DNA of 64,000 nt from Ectopseudomonas alcaliphila (GTDB lineage: Bacteria > Pseudomonadota > Gammaproteobacteria > Pseudomonadales > Pseudomonadaceae): assembly GCF_900101755.1 (NCBI RefSeq), contig NZ_FNAE01000005.1, positions 248,001 through 312,000 of the forward strand, given 5' to 3'. Position numbers and translations under genes: made by a program. This document shows positions 44,778 through 51,257 of the stretch, piece by piece; the first letter of the stretch is position 1; each line of letters begins with the position of its first letter. The notes under the pieces were generated by a model. The model was not told the origin of the DNA. It was given only the letters and a program-made list of their open reading frames with translations, and did no database searches.

Positions 44778-46007
44778 ATGAGCAAGACCTCTCTCGACAA
44801 GAGCAAGATCAAGTTCCTTCTTCTCGAAGGCGTCCACCAGAATGCCGTGGACACTCTGAAGGCCGCCGGCTACAGCAACATCGAGTACCTCAAGGGCGCG
44901 CTGTCAGGCGAAGAGCTGAAAGAAAAGATCGCCGATGCCCACTTCATCGGTATTCGCTCGCGCACCCAGCTGACCGCCGAAGTCTTCGACTGCGCGAAGA
45001 AGCTGGTCGCCGTCGGTTGCTTCTGCATCGGTACCAACCAGGTCGACCTGGACGCCGCCCGCGAGCGCGGTATCGCCGTGTTCAACGCGCCCTACTCCAA
45101 CACCCGCTCGGTGGCCGAGCTGGTACTGGCCCAGGCCATCCTGCTGCTGCGCGGCATCCCCGAGAAGAACGCCTCCTGCCACCGTGGCGGCTGGATCAAG
45201 TCGGCGGCCAACTCGTTCGAGATCCGCGGCAAGAAGCTGGGTATCGTCGGCTACGGCTCCATCGGCACCCAGCTCTCGGTACTGGCCGAAGCCCTGGGCA
45301 TGCAGGTGTTCTTCTACGACACCGTGACCAAGCTGCCGCTGGGCAACGCCACGCAGATCGGCGACCTGTACGAGCTGCTGGGTCTGTGTGACATCGTCTC
45401 CCTGCACGTGCCGGAACTGCCGTCCACCCAGTGGATGATCGGCGAGAAGGAAATCCGCGCCATGAAGAAGGGCGGCATCCTGATCAACGCCGCACGCGGC
45501 ACCGTGGTCGAGCTGGATCACCTGGCCAATGCGATCAAGGACGAGCACCTGATCGGCGCCGCCATCGACGTATTCCCGGTCGAGCCCAAGTCCAACGACG
45601 AAGAGTTCGAGAGCCCGCTGCGCGGCCTGGATCGCGTGATCCTGACCCCGCACATCGGTGGCTCCACCGCCGAAGCGCAGGCCAACATCGGCCTGGAAGT
45701 GGCCGAGAAGCTGGTCAAGTACAGCGACAACGGTACCTCGGTGTCCTCGGTCAACTTCCCTGAAGTGGCCCTGCCGGCGCACCCGGGCAAGCACCGCCTG
45801 CTGCACATCCACGAGAACATTCCGGGCGTGATGAGCGAAATCAACAAGGTGTTCGCCGACAACGGCATCAACATCTCCGGCCAGTTCCTGCAGACCAACG
45901 ACAAGGTCGGCTACGTGGTGATCGACGTCGACGCCGAGTACTCCGACCTGGCCCTGGAGAAGCTGCAGCACGTCAATGGCACCATCCGCAGCCGCGTCCT
46001 GTTCTAA
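44778..46007 (+). CDS. serA: D-3-phosphoglycerate dehydrogenase
   Basis: A 409-residue SerA, first enzyme of serine synthesis, the same size as E. coli SerA (410). The NAD-binding Rossmann motif LGIVGYGSIGTQLS, the catalytic Arg/Glu/His region (INAARGTVVELDHL ... ILTPHIGGST) and a C-terminal ACT domain (about residues 335-409) for serine feedback are visible. Members of this group can also reduce 2-oxoglutarate, which links it to the divergent D2HGDH gene. A structured palindrome and then a terminator follow. Confidence 0.97.
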   Translation: MSKTSLDKSKIKFLLLEGVHQNAVDTLKAAGYSNIEYLKGALSGEELKEKIADAHFIGIRSRTQLTAEVFDCAKKLVAVGCFCIGTNQVDLDAARERGIAVFNAPYSNTRSVAELVLAQAILLLRGIPEKNASCHRGGWIKSAANSFEIRGKKLGIVGYGSIGTQLSVLAEALGMQVFFYDTVTKLPLGNATQIGDLYELLGLCDIVSLHVPELPSTQWMIGEKEIRAMKKGGILINAARGTVVELDHLANAIKDEHLIGAAIDVFPVEPKSNDEEFESPLRGLDRVILTPHIGGSTAEAQANIGLEVAEKLVKYSDNGTSVSSVNFPEVALPAHPGKHRLLHIHENIPGVMSEINKVFADNGINISGQFLQTNDKVGYVVIDVDAEYSDLALEKLQHVNGTIRSRVLF

Positions 46008-46135
46008 ACCGGAGCTGCTGCGCGTCGGCGATACGGCGTTGGGAACGACCTCGGAGATGCTCATTTACTGACGTAAACTCCGCTCTCCTCGGTCGCTCCC
46101 GCCTTGTCTCGCTCTAGCTCGCGAGCCCCGGAGGT
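46008..46135. repeat. Structured palindromic element, copy 2
   Basis: Shares with the reverse complement of 42272-42418 the blocks CGCGTCGGC, CGGCGTT, CTCGGA, GCTCAT, ACTCCGC, GCCTTG and GCTCTAGCTCGC in order. The stem GGGAACGACC (46041-46050) pairs with GGTCGCTCCC (46091-46100), and TTTAC/GTAAA (46064-46068, 46073-46077) closes the apex. The stem bases differ from copy 1 but change in pairs. It starts right after the serA stop codon. Confidence 0.75.
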
Positions 46136-46149
46136 ATGCAGAAATGAAC

Positions 46150-46173
46150 AAAGGGAGGCTTCGGCCTCCCTTT
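46150..46173. terminator. Rho-independent terminator downstream of serA
   Basis: AAAGGGAGGC and GCCTCCCTTT pair around TTCG, a UUCG tetraloop, with A/T runs on both sides. Confidence 0.88.
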
Positions 46174-46181
46174 CTCATTCC

Positions 46182-46230
46182 GTAGGGTGCGCCGCGCGCA
46201 CCACCGTGCCCCGGATTGCATCCGGGCTAC
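46182..46230. repeat. Hybrid REP element
   Basis: The left half (GTAGGGTGCGCCGCGCGCACC, 21 nt) belongs to the GTAGGGNGCGCC family and the right half (CCCCGGATTGCATCCGGGCTAC) to the GTAGCCCGGATG family, so two families have been combined in one BIME. It ends 1 bp from the DUF523 stop codon. Confidence 0.8.
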
Positions 46231-46231
46231 C

Positions 46232-46723
46232 TCAATCCCGCTCCAACCGCGCCAATTCGGCTGCTGCTTCGTCCAACTGCGCCTCGTTGAACACCTTCAC
46301 CCCGGCTCGTTTCAGCAGGGCAGCGGTCACGCCCTCACCCGACACCCGCACGCCGCTGAAGCTGCCGTCGTAGTTTTCCAGATTGCCACACGAAGGGCTG
46401 CGCGCTTTCAGCAGTGCCAGGCGGATGTCGTGCTCGCGCACCAGCGCCAGTGCCTGTTCGGCGCCGTCGACGAACGCAGCCGTGACATCCTCGCCTTCGA
46501 TCGTCAGTACTGGCAGCCGACCATCCAACACCGCGCCTCCCTGGCCATGGCGAATTTCCGCAGGCGGACGCGGCGTCGGCAGTCCACCCGCCACCTCCGG
46601 GCACAGCGCCACCACCCGCCCCTCGTCCAGCCAGTGCTGAAGCTGATCGAAAGGGCCGTGAGCACCACCGTCATAACGCACCCGATGCCCGAGCAGGCAG
46701 CGGCTGACCAATATCTTCTGCAT
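46232..46723 (-). CDS. DUF523 domain-containing protein
   Basis: A 163-residue DUF523 protein. Conserved cysteine-containing motifs are visible: SRCLLGHRVRYDGG at the N terminus, ALCPEVAGGLPTPRPPAEI, and LLKARSPSCGN. These suggest a metal- or cluster-binding or thiol-active fold, but the function of the family is unknown. Convergent with serA beyond a terminator and a hybrid REP; downstream of the 2OG-oxygenase gene on the same strand. Confidence 0.88.
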   Translation of the reverse strand: MQKILVSRCLLGHRVRYDGGAHGPFDQLQHWLDEGRVVALCPEVAGGLPTPRPPAEIRHGQGGAVLDGRLPVLTIEGEDVTAAFVDGAEQALALVREHDIRLALLKARSPSCGNLENYDGSFSGVRVSGEGVTAALLKRAGVKVFNEAQLDEAAAELARLERD

Positions 46724-46762
46724 CGACTCTCTCCATGACTGTCACCAGACAGCCCGCAGGCC

Positions 46763-47386
46763 TCAGAGTACCGCGTCACCCCGACGCCTGAACCAGCCGG
46801 TCAACGACAGTCGCTCGCGGGTGGCCGGCAGCACTTCGTGAGGCATATCGGATGACAGGAACAGCGCCAGCGTGCCCGCCTGGGGCAATACGTCATGCTC
46901 ACGGCCATCGGCCAGATACAGGCGCAACGCCCCGCCCTGCTCGGCCTGCCAGTCCTCGTTCAGATAGAACACCGCCGACACCGTGCGGCGGTCGTCATCG
47001 CGAAAGCGATCGAGATGACGCTGATAGAAGGCCCCCGGCGCATAGCAGGCGAAGTGGCATTCGTAGTCTTCGAGCCCCAGATAGAGCGCCTGATTGAGCG
47101 CCTGACGCAAACCGTCCATCAACTGCAGATACTGGTCACTGGCTTGGCTCTGGCCAGGCTCCAGCCATTGAATATGATCGCCGCGAATCCCTTCCTGTAC
47201 CTGCTGCGCGCCACCGCGACCAACGCTGGCAGCATTGAGTTGGCCGTTCTGCGCACGCGTGCGGCACTCAGCAGCCAGTTCGCGGGTCAGAACTTCTGGG
47301 GCGAACAACGCCCGTTGCGACCAGCCCTGGCTGGCGAGGTCGTCGATAAGGCCGGAAAAGAGGTCTTGCAGGTTGGATTCGGTCAT
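46763..47386 (-). CDS. 2-oxoglutarate/Fe(II)-dependent oxygenase
   Basis: A 207-residue prolyl-4-hydroxylase-like oxygenase. The iron triad is visible as His/Asp in FYQRHLDRF (H-x-D) and the distal His in SDMPHEVLP, with the 2-oxoglutarate-binding Arg in RERLSLTGWF. Such small bacterial enzymes often modify a protein, but the substrate is unknown. The start at 47386 (MTESN) is used; the frame is open upstream without homology. The DUF523 gene follows 40 bp downstream. Confidence 0.87.
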   Translation of the reverse strand: MTESNLQDLFSGLIDDLASQGWSQRALFAPEVLTRELAAECRTRAQNGQLNAASVGRGGAQQVQEGIRGDHIQWLEPGQSQASDQYLQLMDGLRQALNQALYLGLEDYECHFACYAPGAFYQRHLDRFRDDDRRTVSAVFYLNEDWQAEQGGALRLYLADGREHDVLPQAGTLALFLSSDMPHEVLPATRERLSLTGWFRRRGDAVL

Positions 47387-47499
47387 GGCGGCGATTGTAT
47401 CAGTGGCATGTCGTGACTCGACAAGCCTCCGCCAGCCACCGAAAATAACCGGCCGCAGCACCCTGCGGCCGGCCAGGAAAGTTTGCCAAGGAGTTCTCG

Positions 47500-48267
47500 A
47501 TGCGCGTTCTGTTTGCCCTGTTGCTGATTGGCCTGACCTTGCCGGCCCTGGCAGACGACCACCTGCGCCTGTATCAGGCTGCCGGCTGGCCGCAACAGCG
47601 CGAACATTTCAACCAGGCGCTCGACGCTGCTCAGCAGCGCTACCGCAGCACCCTGCCACCGGCGGTGTTTCAGGCGCTGGTGGATAACAGCAATCGCCGC
47701 TTCGCCGCTGCCGCCATCGACCAGCGCGCACAGCACAGCCTGGGCATGGAGCTGGCCGACCCGCAGCCGGCGCTGACCTTCTTCGAGTCAGCCCTGGGCC
47801 GCAAGATCGTCGCCGCCGAGACGCTGGCCACCCGCAGCGATCAGTTGGCCAAGTATGCCAATGGCCTGCCGCGCACCGACGCCGATGCCACCCGGCGCCT
47901 GCTGATTCGGCACCTGGCCCAGGCCCTGCCGGCCAAGGAAGCCGGCGCTGAAGTCAGCCTGGCGCTGGCCGGTGTAGCGGCTGACAGCCTCAGCCAGATG
48001 ATTCCCGGCCTGCTCGGCGGTGGTCAGGCTCAAGGGCTGCTCAATGGCCAGCGTGAACGCCTGATGACGCAGATCGAACAGGACCTCGACAACACCCTGC
48101 TGCACGTCTATCGCGAGTTGAGCGATCCGGAGCTGGAGCAGTTCGTCGAATTCGCCCAGTCGGAGGCGGGTAAAGCCTATTACCAGGCTGCCCTGCAGGC
48201 GCTGCGCGCAGGCCTTGCAGTAGGCATGAGCACCAACGAGCTTGCACCAACGCCGCAGGGCATCTGA
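47500..48267 (+). CDS. DUF2059-like periplasmic protein
   Basis: A 255-residue exported protein with a clear signal peptide (residues 1-18, cleaved after PALA). It is mostly helical, and the C-terminal part (VYRELSDPELEQFVEFAQSEAGKAYYQA) resembles DUF2059 proteins, whose function is unknown. The start follows AAGGAG. A GGCCGCAG/CTGCGGCC hairpin at 47449-47472 lies in its leader and could affect expression. Confidence 0.78.
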   Translation: MRVLFALLLIGLTLPALADDHLRLYQAAGWPQQREHFNQALDAAQQRYRSTLPPAVFQALVDNSNRRFAAAAIDQRAQHSLGMELADPQPALTFFESALGRKIVAAETLATRSDQLAKYANGLPRTDADATRRLLIRHLAQALPAKEAGAEVSLALAGVAADSLSQMIPGLLGGGQAQGLLNGQRERLMTQIEQDLDNTLLHVYRELSDPELEQFVEFAQSEAGKAYYQAALQALRAGLAVGMSTNELAPTPQGI

Positions 48268-48269
48268 CC

Positions 48270-49211
48270 CTACACCAAGCGCTCGCGCAGGAAATCGAAG
48301 TAACGCAGACGCAGCGCCTCGTTCTCATTGGCCAGATGGTGGCGTGCCTCCGGTAGCCGCAGAATCTGCGGCTGATGGAACTTGTCCTGCAGCACCTCGA
48401 GGTTATAGCGCCAGTCCACCGTCATGTCCGCCTCGCCCTGAATGATCAGCGGGCTGTGTGCGCTGCGCCCGGCCGCCTCGATCCGCGGCACCCACTGGCT
48501 CAGCGCACCCACCCAGGAGGTCGGCAGGCTGCGCGGCTGCAGGGGGTCGAGGTTGTGCACGAAGTCGATGAAGGTCGCGTCGCTGGAGTTCTCGCTGAAG
48601 CGCCGCGGAATCTCGCGAACGAACGGGCTGAGCAGGCGATAACTGAGCTTCGACCAGCCCCATGCGCGCGGCCGCACCAGCGGCGCCAGGAGAATGCTCT
48701 GCCCGAGCTCCGGACGCTGGCCGTCAGCAAGCAGATAATCCAGCGCAATCGCCCCGCCCGTGCTCTGCCCACAGAGATGCCAGGGCTGTGGCAGCCCGAG
48801 CTCGCTGGCCTGCTCGAACAACCCGCCCAACACCTGCTGATACTCGGCAAAATCACCGATGCTGGCGCGCGCGCCGCTGGACAACCCGTGCCCCGGCAGG
48901 TCACAGGCGAGCACGGCGAAATTCATGCTCAGCGCCCAGTCGACCACATGCCGGTACAGGCCCATATGGTCGTAATAGCCATGCAGCAACAGCAGGGTGC
49001 CCTGCGGCTCGGCCGGTGCCCACAGCTGCACGGCAATTTGATAGCCGGCGGCATTGAAACTGCCGAGGCGGTTGTCCAGCCCGGCAAAGCGCCCAGACAG
49101 GTCGAAGCCGTAGAAGCTGCGATAAGCCTGCAGCGCCGGCAAATCCAGGTGCGCTGCGGCCAAGGGTCGCAGCAGGGGGCGCAATTGATCGGGCTGAAAC
49201 GGCTCTGACAT
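48270..49211 (-). CDS. Alpha/beta hydrolase, lysophospholipase/monoglyceride-lipase type
   Basis: A 313-residue cytosolic alpha/beta hydrolase. The nucleophile elbow is GQSTGG (about residue 134), the oxyanion region LLLHGYYDHMGLYRHV, and CDLPGHGLSSG is typical of the Hydrolase_4 (PldB-like) group. The late Asp (GEADMTVDW) and His (EARHHLANE) complete the triad. Substrate unknown; a lipid ester is likely. The start at 49211 follows GGAAAG, though an ATG at 49223 is possible. Its stop lies 2 bp from that of the DUF2059-like gene, convergently. Confidence 0.87.
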   Translation of the reverse strand: MSEPFQPDQLRPLLRPLAAAHLDLPALQAYRSFYGFDLSGRFAGLDNRLGSFNAAGYQIAVQLWAPAEPQGTLLLLHGYYDHMGLYRHVVDWALSMNFAVLACDLPGHGLSSGARASIGDFAEYQQVLGGLFEQASELGLPQPWHLCGQSTGGAIALDYLLADGQRPELGQSILLAPLVRPRAWGWSKLSYRLLSPFVREIPRRFSENSSDATFIDFVHNLDPLQPRSLPTSWVGALSQWVPRIEAAGRSAHSPLIIQGEADMTVDWRYNLEVLQDKFHQPQILRLPEARHHLANENEALRLRYFDFLRERLV

Positions 49212-49336
49212 AGGACTTTCCATAGGTTGCAGGATGCTCGTGGGCGATCCCGACGACAACTCCTCGAATGCTGCGATATTCAGCTGCCTGACGCATCGTG
49301 GCAAGCTACACGCCCTTTTTACGCCCGGCCCGATCC

Positions 49337-49918
49337 ATGCCCCGCCCGTCCCGCAAGAACCTGCTCATCGCTCTGCTAGCCCTGGCCTGGCTGGCCGGCA
49401 TGGCGCTGGCCTACCGCTGGTTCGAAACGCGTTACCTGCGCACCTTCGACGAACGCGCGGCGGTGTTCTCCGGCGCCGAACTGCAGCTGCCCGCAGAGCT
49501 GAGCGGTCCCGGCGAGATCCGCCTGGTGCACTTCTGGGACCCGGCCTGCCCGTGCAATGTCGGCAACCAGCAGCACCTGAGCGAGCTGATCGAACACTAT
49601 GCGCCACAAGGCGTACAGTTCCATGTCGTACAAAAGCCCGGCAGCCAGGGCCGCCTACCCGCCGAACTGGCCGCGTTGCAGCCCATCGACGAACTGCCCG
49701 GCAGCGCCAATCTGCCGGCCAGCCCCGCCGTGGCGATCTGGGACAGACAGGGCCAGCTGGCCTACTTCGGCCCCTACAGCGAAGGCCTGGTGTGCAACTC
49801 GAGCAACAGCTTCATCGAACCCATACTCGAAGCCCTGGCCGCTGGGCGCCGGGTCGACGCCAGCAACACCCTGGCGGTGGGCTGCTTCTGCGACTGGGCC
49901 GCGCCGACCAGCAACTGA
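49337..49918 (+). CDS. DUF6436-like thioredoxin-fold membrane-anchored protein
   Basis: A 193-residue protein with an N-terminal anchor (about residues 8-27, LLIALLALAWLAGMALAY) and a periplasmic thioredoxin-like domain. The active-site-like motif is CPC in FWDPACPCNVG, in place of the usual CxxC, and further cysteines occur at GLVCNSS and VGCFCDW. It could be a thiol-disulphide or copper-handling protein; the role is unknown. The start at 49337 begins just before the anchor. Divergent from the alpha/beta hydrolase gene. Confidence 0.75.
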   Translation: MPRPSRKNLLIALLALAWLAGMALAYRWFETRYLRTFDERAAVFSGAELQLPAELSGPGEIRLVHFWDPACPCNVGNQQHLSELIEHYAPQGVQFHVVQKPGSQGRLPAELAALQPIDELPGSANLPASPAVAIWDRQGQLAYFGPYSEGLVCNSSNSFIEPILEALAAGRRVDASNTLAVGCFCDWAAPTSN

Positions 49919-49933
49919 CGAGGCCCGAGCAAC

Positions 49934-50097
49934 GTAGGGTGGGTTAGCCGCCTGTCGCGCTTACCGGTCGATTAGCCCTGTTTGACGCGGCGTAACCCAC
50001 CATCGGCGCAATACGAGCTACCGCCTGGTGGGTTACGCGACGCACCACCTTCTCGGCGTTTGTCGATCCATTTCCGGCGTCGCTAACCCACCCTACG
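49934..50097. repeat. Compound REP/BIME, GTAGGGTGGGTTA family
   Basis: GTAGGGTGGGTTAGCCG, CGGCGTAACCCACCATCGGC, GGTGGGTTACGCGACGC and GGCGTCGCTAACCCACCCTAC (21 nt) alternate in orientation across 164 bp, i.e. two hairpins nested in one larger palindrome. It fills the space between the thioredoxin-fold gene and the convergent AraC gene. Confidence 0.85.
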
Positions 50098-50105
50098 AAC
50101 GCTCT

Positions 50106-51137
50106 TCACTCGCCAGTTGCTCCGTGGCGCGATACCGGACCGCGCGGCGTGCCGCCCTGCCAGCGACGAAACGCGCGGTAGAACGGCGACAGCTCGGCGA
50201 AACCGCAGGCCCGCGCCACGTCGCGCACACCCAGCCCCTGATCGAGCAGGCGCAACGCGCGCAAACGGCGCACTTCATCGTGAAGCGCACGAAAGCTGCT
50301 GCCCTGCTCACTCAGCGCCCGCTGCAAGGCACTGCGGTTGCTGCCCAGGGCCTGGGCACAGGCTTCCAGGCTGCAGGTCGCACTGCCCAGGTTGACCTCC
50401 AACCAGTAGCGCACCCGCACCAACAGCTGGTTCTCAACCAACCCTGCCAATTGCTTCTCGGCTTCCTCGCTGAGTACCTCGAACAGTCGCGGGCTGACGC
50501 TGCGTGAAGGTCGGGAAAGCAGCGCACGCGGCAGGATCAGCACGTCATGCGCCTGCGAGAAACGCGGCTCGACGCCGAGCAGGCGGCGATGCTCGGTAAG
50601 CTTGCGCGGTGCACGATGGCGAAACTCGACGCCGAGTAACGGCAGCTCGCCGCCAGCGGCCGACGCCAGCATCTTGCTCAGCAACACGGCCAGGCACTCC
50701 ATCTGCTGACGCAACGAGCCGACCTCGCGGTAGTTAAGATCGATCACCAGACGCGCCTGCTCCCCCTGCTCCTGCAGTCGCGCGGCAAAACCGCCGGACA
50801 GGATGTGCTGGAAGCGCACGAAGGCTTGCAAGCCCTGACGCAGATCGCGCGCCGCCAGCAGCAGGTAACTGACCACATCCATCGGCCGTGGCTGCATGAC
50901 CTCGCCCAGGTGAAGGCCGATATCGGCGTCACCGCTGATGCCCTCCAGCGCCTGCCAGAAGCGCGGTGCGTTGTCGTGCTCCTCGCGCGCCTCCAGCAGC
51001 GGCGCCGCCAGCGCCACACCGGCGTAGGCACGGCGGTAGGTGTCGGTCGGGTCGAGCCCCAGCGCCGCCAGGGCCTCGTAAAGCAGCCGGCGCAGGGTCG
51101 AGGAATGAGTGAGGGCGACGAAGGCGTTATCAGCCAT
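50106..51137 (-). CDS. AraC-family regulator (OruR/ArgR-like N-terminal domain)
   Basis: A 343-residue regulator with an N-terminal arabinose-binding-like domain of the PF12625 type (about residues 20-210) and a C-terminal AraC HTH pair (about 235-335; CSLEACAQALGSNRSALQRAL and VRDVARACGFAELSPFYRAFRRW). It is divergent from the acylase gene, with a perfect 13-bp inverted repeat between, so it probably controls that gene. The start at 51137 (MADNAF) is preferred; an in-frame ATG exists at 51176. Confidence 0.87.
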   Translation of the reverse strand: MADNAFVALTHSSTLRRLLYEALAALGLDPTDTYRRAYAGVALAAPLLEAREEHDNAPRFWQALEGISGDADIGLHLGEVMQPRPMDVVSYLLLAARDLRQGLQAFVRFQHILSGGFAARLQEQGEQARLVIDLNYREVGSLRQQMECLAVLLSKMLASAAGGELPLLGVEFRHRAPRKLTEHRRLLGVEPRFSQAHDVLILPRALLSRPSRSVSPRLFEVLSEEAEKQLAGLVENQLLVRVRYWLEVNLGSATCSLEACAQALGSNRSALQRALSEQGSSFRALHDEVRRLRALRLLDQGLGVRDVARACGFAELSPFYRAFRRWQGGTPRGPVSRHGATGE

Positions 51138-51151
51138 GGTGGTTCCGGTCA

Positions 51152-51196
51152 GGCATTGACCATAGACTTTCAGCATTGAGGCATATGGTCAATGCC
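51152..51196. promoter_or_regulatory. Perfect inverted repeat in the divergent regulator/acylase space
   Basis: GGCATTGACCATA (51152-51164) and TATGGTCAATGCC (51184-51196) are exact reverse complements with centres 32 bp apart, about three helical turns. This is a likely operator for the AraC-family protein encoded leftward, bound as a dimer or by looping. Confidence 0.75.
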
Positions 51197-51257
51197 GACA
51201 CCCAAGCGCCTGAGCAAAATGCACGCACGCTTGCCCCACAACAATAAGGATCGCTGG

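Noticed and set aside
43121..45391. 756-codon rightward frame spanning the D2HGDH gene into serA
   Set aside because: It is antisense to one gene and out of frame with the other, so it cannot be a fusion; both real genes have intact family signatures.
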